A DNA stretch of 64,000 nt from Rhodosporidiobolus odoratus (taxonomy: Eukaryota; Basidiomycota; Microbotryomycetes; Sporidiobolales; Sporidiobolaceae): contig JAOANU010000005.1 of the NCBI GenBank assembly GCA_034387635.1, positions 744,001 through 808,000 on the forward strand. The letters are read 5' to 3'. Numbering within the stretch: the first letter of the stretch is position 1; every line of letters begins with the position of its first letter. The position numbers were made by a program, and so were the translations under genes. Shown here piece after piece: positions 45,644-56,677 of this stretch. A model generated the notes under the pieces. It was not told the DNA's origin. It saw only the letters and a program-made list of their open reading frames with translations, and made no database searches.

Positions 45644-48595
45644 TCACCTCCATCCACCTCCTCCTCCACCATACCCACCACCGTATCCTCCGCCTTGCCC
45701 GGCCCCATGATATCCCCCTTGCCCACCGTGCTGCTGCTGCTGCTGCTGCGGTTGAGCCTGCTGCTGCTGAGCCAAGAACCTCGGGTTGACGTGCCCACCC
45801 CCTGGTGCAGTGATGGGATTGTACGTCCCCCCAGCCTGCTGGCTTGCGGAGGGATGGCTAGAGTAGGGGTCATGGGGGGAGTAGCCGTTGCTGTTCCCAC
45901 TGGATTGAGGAGCGGAGGGATAGGAAGGGTAGGAAGGGTAGTGGGGGTTATAGGAGGAAACGGAAGGAGGAGGGGGTCGGCCGTAGACAGAGGGAGGGTT
46001 CGAGGAAGGAGCGGAGGAGGGGAATGAGGGATATGAGTATTGTGAAGACGGATAGCCATGCGATTGCTGCTGCTGAGGGTAGGCATGCGATGTAGACGGA
46101 GAATAGTTTGCGGTAGAAGAGGAAGAAGAAGACGCTGCTGCAGAAGAAGAACCAGACCAAGGCATATGTTGCGCCTGCTGTTGCGGCGAAGGACGCTGTT
46201 GCTGCTGTTGGTATGGCGGACTCCTTACCTTCTGTGGCAGTTGCTGTTGCTGCTGCTGGGGTTGACGGGTTTGCGAATCAGCCGCAGGACCCGTCGGTGG
46301 CTGGACCGCGCCAAACTGGAACCCATCTCCGCCGGCCGATGCCTGTGCGCCCTCCCGCCCAAAGGCGAAAGCGGGTCCTGCACTTGGAACTGCGGGCGGC
46401 ATGGCACTCATCCTGACCGGTTGGTCGATTCCGCCGTCGGGTGCTTCTGGAAGGTCGTGCTGGAACGAAGGTTTGGTGGGCAAGCCAGCGCTGCGAGGAC
46501 TAGCGCGATTCGGCAAAGGTGCGACTGCTCGTCCACCTCGAGTCCCCACTCCCTCGGAACCGCCGCGTCCACCACGCCCTCCTCGACCGCCTCGAGCCGA
46601 ACCTCTTTCAGCACCCCGTCCTCGTCCTCCTGCTCCAGCAGCTCCACCTCGACCACCCCTCCCGTGTCCGCCTCGACCAGCAAGAGCAACCGGCACCGAG
46701 CGCTCCGATTTAGCCTCACTTCGCCCCCCATCGCTCATCTCCCCGTCCTCCTCCCCGCCACTACTAAACTCGAACTCGACCTCCTCGCCCTCCTCCAACT
46801 TGGTCCCTGTGTCCTTCTCGAACATCTTCCGTCCCACCCTGCCCGGCGGGGGTGCAGTGCCCATTTCGGCACGCGGACCGGTCGAGGTAGAAGCCATTGG
46901 ACCGGATGGGGGTAAGGTGGTAGAGGAGTAAGGGGAAGCGTCGTCCGCGTAGGAGACAGCGGGGCGGGCGGGGAGGTGTGCGGGGGGTAGCATGGACGAA
47001 GGGGCGGGTTGACGAGAAGGGCCTGAGGGCGGAGGGGCGAGAGAAGTGGCGCGAGAGGCGGGACCAGGAGTGGCAGATTGGGTGCGGGAACGACGTCTGT
47101 ACGATCGCACGGGGCGTCAGTCATTTGAAGGAGGAAAAGCCGGAGCAGAGAGATAGCCAGCGCCGACTCACTCTGCCTTTATCCTCTTTTTGTACTCCAT
47201 CTCTTCCTCATCGTCTGAGAACTCGATCTCCCTCTCTCCGACCTCTTCATCCCAGATATTACTCGCATCGCTTCCCTTGATCTGCCTCAGCTCCCGAGTG
47301 AAGACGAATTGAGCAAGAGTCGGGGAGTAGAAGACCGGGCGGTTGAGGGTGAAGATGCTAGGATCAGGAAGAGCGGTGGGAGGGAAGCGAAGAGAGTAGA
47401 AAGGTTGCTGAACCGAGCCGAAAGTTTCGAAGATCTGTAGTGGAGAAAGCGTAAGCTGGTTATCGCGAAAGAATGATACCCAGGAAGCTCACGGCACCGA
47501 GCACGACCTTGTCCTCCCAGCAGACCAACGTGCCTTCGTCCAGTACTCGCCAGTCGCCCGCCGTATCCGCCTTGATCACGACCACACTGTCAATCACGCT
47601 CTCGACCTTCCCAAACTTGACAATCTCCTGCTTGTCATCCAGCTTTGTCAGTCCAGGTAAAGCAACGTCCGGTTCGGCGAGTTCGTGCTCCGTCTTGGGC
47701 GGCAACCTCGATCCGCCGCCATTCTCGTCGTCGTCGTCGTCGGAACCGGAGTCGCCAGCTGCGGCTCCTGCGGGTTTGCCACGGTTGCGGCGACCGCGTT
47801 GTCGCCCCGTGGCAGGGGTAAGATCAAGGTCGGAGGAGCCGTCAGAGTCGTCGTCGGATGAGGAAGACGAGCTGCAGGGAAAGAAACGGATCAATGACGG
47901 GGAACGGCAAGCTGTGCAAGGGGAAACGAAGCCACGCACTCGTCCTGCATCTTGACATCTTTCTCTTCCGTCTTGGCGGCCTGCATGTCCTCGTCTTGAA
48001 CGAGCTGCTGCACTTCTCCCTGCCTTGTAATCCCCTTGCTCCTCATCTCCTCCTCTACCCTGTCCAACACATTCCCCGAGCCCTGGCCATCTTGCATCCT
48101 GATCTCGCCTTCCTCCTCAGTTGCGAGTGCCTTTTCCTTCAACTCTCGCACCACACTCTGCAGCTCGCCTTCTCGGCCGGGCAAGGCGAGGGCAACATCG
48201 GGTTCGTGAGCTGAGAGGTCGAGAATGTGTTGCATATCAGCAGGGAGGGCGGCGAGGGTTGTAGTCGGGGAGGTCGGCGTCGCGGTAGATGTGACGGCGG
48301 AGGCGGTGGCAGACGAGGAAGGGAGGGCGGGAATCTTGAAGACTTCGGGCTTTTCTTGAGAGGCGGTGGAGGAGGAGGAGGAGGAGGAGGAGGTCTCGGC
48401 AACAGTTTGAGTCGTAGATTGCTGAGAGGGTGTAGTCAAGAACTCGGCCTCGTCCTGCATGTCTGCCTCTCCCTGCTGCAGTGCATCTATAGCGTCACCC
48501 TGAATCGCTGGTACATGCTGGTCGGTCGAGAGAGTTTCGGCGGGTTGATCCTCCTGGGGTGGTTGCCGTTTCTGTGATGATTGACCTGCGCCCAT
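45644..48595 (-). CDS. NAF1: H/ACA snoRNP assembly factor Naf1
   Basis: Minus-strand exons 47940-48595, 47493-47871, 47172-47434 and 45644-47096 encode 916 aa. The conserved Gar1/Naf1 beta-barrel lies at the exon 2-3 join (VKFGKVESVIDSVVVIKA, LDEGTLVCWEDKVVLGA, IFETFGSVQQPFYSLRF). Upstream is a long acidic/Ser-rich region; downstream come a Pro/Ser-rich segment, an RGG box (RGGHGRGGRGG, ARGGRGGRGGRGG) and a Gln/Ser/Tyr/Pro-rich prion-like tail ending in Gly/Tyr repeats. Naf1 binds dyskerin (Cbf5) during H/ACA RNP biogenesis and is exchanged for Gar1. The low-complexity tail (over 300 residues) is much longer than in budding yeast. It is divergent from mitochondrial EF-Ts with about 200 bp between starts. 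Confidence 0.92.
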
Positions 48596-48792
48596 GATGA
48601 GCTGGCTCGGTTGACTGTAACTTGGCAGAGGTAGTACGGGTTGATACTGTAGGCTCAGAGGTGTTTGAAACTAAAGATGTATACAAGCTGAGCTCAAGAA
48701 TCAGTTTAACCACTCTAGACACCGTCGTATATCTCTAGAGACATCATACACACTCTGCCAGCAGTCTTATACACCCTAGATACACCACCAGG

Positions 48793-49938
48793 ATGGTCCG
48801 ACCTTGTCCCTCGCTCTTGCGCACCCTATTACCCTCGTCCTCTTCCTCATCTCGACTTCCCCTTCGAACCTTCGCAACTTTACCCCCAATCCATTCCGAT
48901 AAAGCAGCATCTGTTCCTATCGCACTCATCTCAAAAGTACGATCACAGCGACCTGGAACTCCCCTCTCACTCGCACGATCTGCCCTTCAAGCTAGCAACA
49001 ACAACCTCGACGACGCACTCGCTTGGATCGCAAATCAGGCAAAGGAGTCGGGCGCAGTCAAGCAGGAGAAGCTAGCAGGACGATCAGCCGAACAGGGTCT
49101 CGTCGCCGTTGCCGTCCTCGCAGATGGGACCGGCGGAGTGGGCGTCCGCGCCTCGCTCGTCGAAATGCGCTGTGAAACCGACTTTGTCGCCAGGACAGAC
49201 GAGTTCCGCGAGTTGACCGAAGGAATCGCCAGGAGTGTCGCCTACTTTGCCGAGCCCAAACCTCAACCCGTCGTTAGCAAGCTGGATGTCAAGTCCGAAG
49301 CTCTGCTCGAGACACCCGTCGTCCCTGCACCGTCCAAGGTCGCACAACTCGCAGCGTCCGGTGACAAGGCCACCTCAGAGACAGTCAAGACCTCGATCGC
49401 TTCCATCGTCTCCCGCCTCGGCGAAAACATTCGATTGCACCGCGCCGCCTCCATCTCGCTCGAGCCCGTCCTGCCTTCCTCGGCATTCTCTTCCACCTCC
49501 CCCGTCTACCTTGCCTCCTCCTACCTCCATGCCTCCAAAACCCCCGCGTCCGCCGCCGCAGACGGCGTTCAAAGCGGAGCCCTCGGCGGCTTGCTCATCT
49601 CCCGCCTTGCCGCCTCGGATGCGCCCAACGTCGACCCGGCAGAGGTCAAGGGTCTCTTGCGCGCTGTGAGTAGGCAGGTCGTCGCGATTCCGACTTCGTC
49701 GGTCCGATCGGCGGCGGACGCGCCCAAGCTGGAGGAGGGCGAACCTTCGACTGCGTTGTACGAACAGCAGCTTATCACCCTGGCGCCGACGCCCAAGTTC
49801 GAGTTTGAGGCTGGCTCGAGCGTTGGAAAGGTTCTCGAGGCTTGGAGTGAGGCGAGGAAATTGAGCGGGGAGGGACTGGAAGTGGTCGAGCTGGCGCGGT
49901 GGGAGCTTGGAGCGCAGGAGGAGGGAGAGCAGGCATAG
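48793..49938 (+). CDS. Mitochondrial translation elongation factor Ts
   Basis: An intronless ORF of 381 aa, rare in this window. The presequence MVRPCPSLLRTLLPSSSSSS...RLPLRTFATLP is rich in Arg/Ser. The N-terminal UBA-like helix region and the hallmark VEMRCETDFVARTDEFREL follow. Then come the dimerisation/core domain (IVSRLGENIRLHRAASI; YLHASKTPA...GALGGLLI) and a diverged C-terminal domain. EF-Ts recharges mitochondrial EF-Tu with GTP. The start is the first in-frame ATG, and no upstream in-frame alternative exists. Confidence 0.95.
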   Translation: MVRPCPSLLRTLLPSSSSSSRLPLRTFATLPPIHSDKAASVPIALISKVRSQRPGTPLSLARSALQASNNNLDDALAWIANQAKESGAVKQEKLAGRSAEQGLVAVAVLADGTGGVGVRASLVEMRCETDFVARTDEFRELTEGIARSVAYFAEPKPQPVVSKLDVKSEALLETPVVPAPSKVAQLAASGDKATSETVKTSIASIVSRLGENIRLHRAASISLEPVLPSSAFSSTSPVYLASSYLHASKTPASAAADGVQSGALGGLLISRLAASDAPNVDPAEVKGLLRAVSRQVVAIPTSSVRSAADAPKLEEGEPSTALYEQQLITLAPTPKFEFEAGSSVGKVLEAWSEARKLSGEGLEVVELARWELGAQEEGEQA

Positions 49939-50413
49939 AGGCGAAGCGGAAAACTACGGCCTCGAGCCAAAGCAGTATCACCATTATCTCGAGCCGCGAA
50001 GACCTCGTCCCTCGCTGAGGACGCCTTCCGCCTCACTATTCTTGCTCGAGGGTATTCTTCACCAAACAGCTCTTCGCGTCGTCGAATGCCGACCAGTCCT
50101 CAGCGCCCTCTAGCAGCTCATCTCGCTGTGACGGGAGTCCGGACACGCGACACTCGTTCGAAGCGTGTTAAGACCGCCAGCTTCCTCCTCTCGAGGTCAG
50201 CAATTCCTTCCTTCCGAGCCTGGCTCCTGGCTCCTTCCGACACCTGCTTCATGTCGGTTTGACGTAGCGAGCTTCGGCTCAGCTGCTCGTTGGGGTGAAC
50301 GCTCAACACCGACCCGAGGCTGTGGCTTCGGTATACGGAAGACAGGAGAAGGTCAGCACACATTACATCTTGCTCGCAGTCGCGTATCCTCGTCCTGTCC
50401 CTTCCTTCACTCC
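49939..50413. other. Spacer between EF-Ts and a small gene
   Basis: 3' UTR and promoter. Open frames near 50165-50400 lack motifs. An intron-like GTCAGC...CTCGCAG pair near 50352-50380 could belong to a 5' UTR intron or an extra exon of the next gene. Confidence 0.35.
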
Positions 50414-50793
50414 ATGCGCGGTATATCCTCCGCGATACCTCTACCCTACCCTCTGCACCTACAACAGCTTCTCACCCAATCCTTCCTAATCGCGCGCGAC
50501 AACCGCTCGAATCGATTCCAGCAAACTTGGTCCGAGGCTCGAGTCGACCGAGCTTGCTATGATTGGTTCCACAGAGTGTTCCAGAGTGTGCTTCATCCGA
50601 ATCAATGGAGGGAGTTGGAGGAGTGGGTGCAGGTTAGGATTGAGGCGGAAATGAGGGAGGGGGCTGAAAAGGCTAGGGAGGGAAAGCTCTTCTCTCCTGA
50701 GAAACTGGTACGCTATTTCCCTCAACAACGACTGTGTGGCGCTCACGGCTTCCTGTTTTGCAGGCAGAAATCCAGCTACCTCGTCTTGAATAG
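50414..50793 (+). CDS. Small orphan protein, 107 aa
   Basis: Exons 50414-50707 and 50764-50793 join with canonical borders and in phase to 107 aa. It begins MRGISSAIPLPYPLHLQQLL; the core is helical and aromatic-rich (NRFQQTWSEARVDRACYDW, FHRVFQSVLHPNQWREL, EWVQVRIEAEMREG) and it ends LPRLE. No family recognised. The even hydrophobic/charged pattern and clean splice support a real gene more than a chance frame. An upstream exon is possible. Confidence 0.55.
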
Positions 50794-51829
50794 ATGAAGG
50801 AAGGCAGAAAACCCCTTTGCCCCGAGCAGGCCAAGACGTAACGCGGCTGACGTGGGAAGTTTCGCAGGAGCATGGGCTGTCTGTGAGCACCATCTCCGTC
50901 ATTCAGTGGGAGTGGGGAAGTCTCGTAGCAGACACCGCTGACCCGGGCTATGAACAGCTTCACGATCTGCCGCAAATCTCCATTGCTGTACGCATTCGAG
51001 CTTACCAAGCTACTACGAGCCCGCTGACTAGTTATTCTATCGCAGAGCGTGCCAAAGCACTGGCTTGCCTCCTGCTTCGTCAGCTTTCCTCTTTTTCGAT
51101 CTTCGCCTGTTGTCTTTGCGCTGACCTCCTTGTCCTTCTACGGCAGCGCTCCTTGGTACCTCATCGAAGGCATCGGACTCGTGCAAAGTCGCCATACCAA
51201 CCTGTAGCAAGGCTGTGACAGCAGAGGCAGAGGGAGGGCGAGTTGAGAAGGTAACATTATATACTCTCACACGCATACAGTCCGGACTCGGTCTTGTATG
51301 TGAGTCCGTAATGCTAGTCTATAATATCTCTCTTCCTTTCGTGTCCTCTTCTCCCCATTCTGTTCGCTGGAGAAAGCATCAACAAGCTACATGGTATTTC
51401 GCACGGTATTACTGCCCTTCTTTCAGCCTCCTGCGCCGCCTCTACAGCACGAAGCACCCCTCACTTCCTCTCATCTTTCGGCCTCGTCAATTCCCGTCGA
51501 CATACACCTGCGGCTAAGGAAATCAGACGGACAGCACCCTATTAGTACAAGGTACGGACCAACCCAGCTTTCATTTTGCCGCGAGTGTTTGCTAATTCGC
51601 TCGTTCTCGCCAGCTTCCCGCAGCATCGTCTCGTCCTTACGCGATGGCAATGGCGTGTATACGGGTATATTCAATGCAACGAAGCAGCAGAGACTATTTG
51701 TAACACAAGTCGGGACCCCAGCTAGTGGAATGAGCAAAGGCCCGAACAAGGAAGAAAGCAGAAGAGGAGAGAGAACAGATTGAAATGACAACGACACATA
51801 TACTACAACGGGACGCAAGAGAAACGAGC
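50794..51829. other. Convergent spacer, no supported gene
   Basis: About 1 kb separates the 107-aa gene from the 3' end of the Crypton gene. Open frames on both strands (for example 51391-51783) are Ser/Leu-rich without motifs. It could contain the right end of the Crypton element, but no terminal structure is recognisable. Confidence 0.35.
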
Positions 51830-54778
51830 CTATACAAGAGGAATATCGGCATCCGGAGTCTTCGGCAGAATCTTGCGGAGGTTGTCGAGGGATTTGTTTG
51901 GAAGCGAGATCCGGAACTCCTCGACGGTTTTGACCGCCCGCTCCTCCGTAACCTTGAAGTGCTGCATGATGTGCCGCACTCGACTGATAATTACCAATCG
52001 CCTGAGATAGAACTTCCTATCCTTTTCCACCTTCTTCATGGCGGACAGCGCTTCCGATCCTTCCGGCCAAACCTCCTCCACGCTTGGCGAATTCCCCAAC
52101 CCCTATGTCCATTCCCTCCAAGCCTGATCAACCGTGGTGATGGTGCGACTCATTGAGAAGACGGCGCGAGCGGAAGTTCCGACAGTCGAAGTCGAGGCAG
52201 TGCCGGAAGAGGAGGCGGAGGCGGTGGCGGTCGCGACGGCGGCAGAACTGGAGGAGGAGGAGATAGCGATAGCAGACGTTGTGGAAGAAGAGGATGCAGG
52301 AGAGACTTCGGCTTGGAGGCGGAGAGTGACGGCGCCGGAGAGGATGTCGGAAAGGAAGTTGTGGGTGGAAGCGTTGGCCTTGGCGACTTCGGCTTGTAGC
52401 GAGGAGATAATATCTTGAGTAGCTTGCTGCTGCTGGGTCTGAGCGGCGAAGCTATTGGCGATGAACTCGGTGAGATGGGGAAGGAGAGACTGCAGTTGGA
52501 GTTGGATCGGATCTTCGACGGTTTCGAGGTGGCGCTTCATTTGCCCCTCAAAAGTGATGAAGAGGGGGTCCTTGAAGAGCGGATGAGAGAAGAGGGGGTG
52601 GGAGGGATAGATTGGTCGAAGGCAGGCGGCGTCCTGAAGGATGACGCGGCGAAGCGAGATTAGGAGGCGGAGGAAACCACCGGCGCAAATGGTTTGCTCC
52701 ACTCCATCCCCGGTCTCTTGACGCCGAAGCCTGGGCGACGTCGATAGTATTGTAGAGGACGAGTTGAGGCGTGCGGTGCAGGGGAGCGTGTCGGACCACG
52801 GGACAGGAGAGGCGAAAAGGGTGAAGCAGCAGAAAAAGAATGAGGCAATGGCAAGCGGCAGATGAGGAGAGGACAGTGTCTACGTCAGTATGCTGTAGCT
52901 GCAGTGCACCAACGTTCATGGCTGAGAGAGGAAGGGGAGGGAGAATGACGAGAACACCCCGAAATAGAACAAAAGGGAAGCGAGGGGAAATGCAGCGCAC
53001 CACTCATCCGCCTCAGGGAAGATCTGTCGCTCCAGCTCCTCGGGTACCGGGATATCCCGCTTCAGGAAGTAGGTACCTCCTTTTGCATCAAAGCCAGCCT
53101 GAACCCTCACTACCTCCCTAGCAATCCCAACTAAGTAGCATCGGTCCACTGCGTCCGCGTTCCATCGCCCGTGCTTCCGGATATCGTACTTATTTGCTCC
53201 ATCTAGATCTGCCATGCGCGACCCACTACCACGGAAGACATGGGTTTTGGCTTTAGTCGTCATACCGACGGCTTTGAGGTCGCGGTTGGTGGCTTGTAGG
53301 AAGGAGTTATAGGCGACCTCAAAGAGCGGACCGGCTGCTGAGAGCAGAAGCTTGAGGTCGAACCATTCAGAGGATGCAGCGAAAGAGGGGAAGGAGGTGT
53401 CGTAAGGGGGAAAGCGTTCCTCAGCGATGTGGAGGCTATCGAGTTTGGGTGGTGGAGAGACAGGTGAACAGACAGGCAGAATCACAAGACAGAGATGTCA
53501 GCAAGCAGATGTGGTAAGGTAAGGAAAGAATTATACCGATGGAACAGGTACAATGCGAGCGCGCTGACCCCGCATGCCTCGACATCGGCGTGACGAGCGA
53601 AGGAAGCATACTCTTGCCGACCCTCTTGGTTCGTCTTACCATGGTCGAGCAAGGCGAGGACAACATGGTCGAGCAAGGGGAGGACAACATGGCAGGGCGA
53701 CGGCCCCTCGTTCTTGAGCTCGACGGTGGAGAGGTCGGCGAACTCGATGGGGAGAATATTGTTGCTCCGGAGAAGGCCGTAATGCCCGAGGCAGTACGCA
53801 AGCCGGTCTCGTAGCCCTTTAGCAGTCTCTCGAGCGAAGCCTGCCTTCAGAAGAGACTTGAACTGATCGAGCGAGGTGTACCCGTCTTGCAGGGAGCCTG
53901 TCGGAAGGAAAGGGTTAAGGGGAGCGTGAATGCCACGGACGTAGCAAGCAGCGTACCGATACCGCGGTCAACGTATTCCTTGCGCTTCTGCTCATGCTTC
54001 TTGGCCGCTGTAAGTTCCTTCAATTGCTTTACTGCCGGCCATTCTCCAGGGTGCGGGAAGCTGTTCACTCCCTCTGCCCTCTGCTGCTTCCATAGATCGA
54101 CAACGGCTGCTACATAGGTGTCAACGACCGATCCTGACACGGTCTTTGTGGCTGCGAGACACACAGCGGAATAGATCATGGGAACAAGGAGGGAGGAAAG
54201 TCAGTAACCGTTGACGACCGTGTCTGCGACAATAGCAAACAACGGCACGCACAGGTGGCAAGTTCCTCATTCTGCATGTCTTCGTTCGAGCCGGCACCCT
54301 CATCTTCAACAGAATTCCCGGCTACTCCCTTGCCCTTCTTCTTCTTCGAAGGCGCTCGCTTCTTGGCGCCCGGTTTCGGTTTTGGTCCAGTCTTGCGCGG
54401 TGGTCGGTTGACAACTTCTTCCATGAGGAAGAGTGCAAGCTTCTCGCCTGTCACGGCTTGCCTGGTTGGAGACGGGTTAGCAAAAGAACACTCCACGGAG
54501 GGCAGAGGAGGTTGGACGCACGCGCTCAGGCCTGCAAAGCCCTGCTGATCGCACCACGCCTTGAACCCCGCCTGCTTGGGATCATATTGAAGCCTGGTTG
54601 TTCTGGGGCGAGCGTCGGCATGTTGCTGTCGGATTTGGGATGTTGCTTCCCGGAGGCGGAGTTCGGCTAGGATGTTCTGACTGGTGAGCTGCGAGACGTC
54701 GATACCAGCATTGGGAGAGCTAGTTGTATGGCTGACGCCTTCCGACGCACGCGAACGACGATTGCGAGCAGGAGGCAT
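51830..54778 (-). mobile_element. Crypton-type tyrosine recombinase gene with GCR1_C tail and one internal TAG
   Basis: Six minus-strand exons: 54522-54778, 54253-54461, 53957-54151, 53537-53897, 53001-53435 and 51830-52730; all phases agree, 786 codons. The N-terminal region has a Lys-rich linker (GPKPKPGAKKRAPSKKKK). The recombinase domain shows the box I Arg region (GLRDRLAYCLGHYGLLR, about residue 264), HVFR (about 405-408), HGRW (about 431) and the Tyr in DRCYLVG (about 440), so the R-H-R-W-Y set is present. Then come FLRLLISLRRVILQDAA, a Ser/Thr-rich coiled region, and a GCR1_C-like DNA-binding end (TVDQAWREWT, LGNSPSVEEV, RKFYLRRLVII). A TAG at 52103-52105 interrupts this last motif. 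Cryptons move DNA as circles by site-specific recombination; element ends are not visible. Intron 5 (270 nt) is long and its acceptor less certain. Confidence 0.8.
53640..53687. repeat. 24-nt tandem duplication inside the Crypton gene
   Basis: Two consecutive 24-nt units (53640-53663 and 53664-53687) differ at one position. They add eight residues in frame in the recombinase domain (HVVLPLLD followed by HVVLALLD) between box I and the catalytic HxxR. Confidence 0.85.
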
Positions 54779-55578
54779 ACTTTGCGGAGGAGAGGGAGAT
54801 AAGCGGGAAGCGGGGAATGGCCATTCGAGAGGACGAAGGACATTACATTTGCCTATTGCATGACTATATCCACGCTGCAGATTGAGATGCAGAGTTCTCA
54901 ATTGCAGACCTCATTGTGAAGAACAATTATCAATCCACGAGTCCGGCCGACGTGAGGAGGACTCGAACCGGACTCGGTCACAGTCGGAGGCGGCGAGTCC
55001 GGACTCGCGAAGTTGAGAAGGCCAACTTGGTTTGTACACGATTCTCCGCCGTTACTCTCTGGGTAGCGTTGCGCGTCCCACGCTTTCCAAGATCTATACA
55101 GTATCACTAATTGGGACACCCACCGTGGCTCCGATACTGCAGGCTTACACGGCGACGATGCTTTCCCCTCAAGCTGCGTTCTCTTGCCTCAGCCTTGTGA
55201 GCGCGGTATCGGCTGAGCATCCAGTTAGGCGCAGGTAGAACCGGCCGGCGTTTCAGCTCGCATAGTATCCCAGGCTCAGCCGATACGAACGGGTCTAGCA
55301 GGAGACTCAACTGCAAGGCCAACTTTTCCTGTTCCTCTTTACTGCGCAAGGCCGGCTCCTTTTCTTCACTTCCTTCGACGTCCGGCTCTGCCCGCTCAGA
55401 TATCGGCTCAAACAGAGCGTACAGCTCTGCCAGCGCTTCCTTCGAGCCGCTCCGGACATTCCCTCCCCGATGAGACCTTTTCCGACGAACGGAGACCCCA
55501 CTCCGGACTCCGGAGGTGCTTCCATGCTGCTTTTCGCCCTTTGCCTCCTTCTCTCCTCCACGCACCTCTTCACCGACC
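54779..55578. other. Crypton/HAD intergenic region with a 183-codon minus ORF
   Basis: A minus-strand ORF (55107-55658) overlaps the start of the HAD gene. It has a moderately protein-like Glu/Lys/Leu-rich centre (EALAELYALFEPISERAEPD). Around 54914-55130 there is an LTR-like layout: TGTGAAG start, and further on TATCA followed by a TTGGGACACCCACCGTGG string reminiscent of a primer-binding site. Neither is strong enough for a firm call. Confidence 0.25.
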
Positions 55579-56554
55579 ATGGAGATCACTGTCCGTGCCA
55601 TCTTGCTCGACTCGGACGGCACCTTGTTGTCCACCACCCCGGCCGTCCTGCGTACCATCGGAGCTTGGTGTATAGCACAATCCGTGGACCCTCGTCAGGT
55701 CGCCGCCGCTCATCATGGAACCCGTAGCATCGACCTATTGCGCCAATTCATGCGTGTACCGAAGTTGGGGAGTGAGTGCACGGAGGAGGAACTTCAGGCT
55801 GAAGTGGAAAAGCTGGAAGGTGGGGTAGTGGAAACTGCGCGTAAGATGAAAGAGCAGGGGAAGGAGGGGATTGAGAAATTGCCCGGTGTCGAAACACTGC
55901 TGAACAAGCTTCGGGAGGGCGGGTCAGCCTGGGGTATTGTCACTTCCGGTACGTCGCACGTTTTCTTTCTTTCCTGACAGCGCGCCTTGGCCTCCTCCTC
56001 CTTTGCTGTATACTGAGAACCTGACGCGCTACAGCAACCAGTACACACGCTTTCCCTGCGCTCGACGTAGCCGGTATCGGTCACTCATGCCCAGAAGTTC
56101 CGTTCGTTGTCACCGGCGAAATGGTGCAAAAAGGCAAACCCGATCCAGCTCCTTATCTCGCCGGACTCGCCGGTACAGTGTTTCTTCTCCCCTTTCCCCT
56201 AGTCTCGACTGCTGACCTCGCGCATGTCACAGAGCTACGCAAACTCATTCCCGATCTCAAACCAGAGGAGGTCCTCGTAATCGAGGATGCCCCGTCTGGG
56301 CTCATAAGTGGAAAAGCAGCCGGATGTCGCGTCCTCGGCGTCTGCACTGGTCCTGTCAAGGCAGAGGAGGTCCTCGAGGCTGCAAAGGAGGTCGAGGGTG
56401 CGGTCGTCGTCAAGGATCTCAGCCAGTGCGTTCGCTTTCGCCTATGTAAATAGTAGAATCATCACTGACTCGCTCTTACCCATACAGAGTCGAGATTGTC
56501 AGCTGCAGCAGCAAGGAGGTCAAGTTCCGTTTTGAGCCTCTCACGCAAGCTTAA
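55579..56554 (+). CDS. HAD-family sugar/glycerol-phosphate phosphatase (GPP/DOG type)
   Basis: Exons 55579-55948, 56035-56172, 56233-56425 and 56488-56554 give 255 aa. The HAD motif I is LLDSDGTLLST (nucleophile Asp, DxDGT). Motif II is WGIVTSAT, the motif III Lys lies in KGKPDPAPYLAG, and motif IV is VLVIEDAPSGLISGKAAGC. The helical cap between motifs I and II is of the beta-phosphoglucomutase/Gpp1 kind. By family it dephosphorylates glycerol-3-phosphate or 2-deoxyglucose-6-phosphate in the cytosol; the exact substrate cannot be read from sequence. It converges on PAN2 with about 120 bp between stops. Confidence 0.9.
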
Positions 56555-56677
56555 GCTAGTATCCTTAGAAGTTATTGGAACTTATCGGAGCAACCATGTA
56601 ATCTTAGGAGAAAAAAGTCTGTTACAACATTTATCTCCTACGGAGCTCTTTCCCTTTTCGCACGAGAAGAGGACCGT

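Noticed and set aside
46058..46915. 285-codon plus-strand ORF (Arg/Leu/Ser-rich)
   Set aside because: Antisense to the repetitive NAF1 tail; runs of CTG/CCG explain the openness.
52071..52105. Short intron ending in ACATAG that would remove the Crypton stop
   Set aside because: It would delete the conserved TVDQAWREWT half of the GCR1_C motif and be only about 34 nt long.
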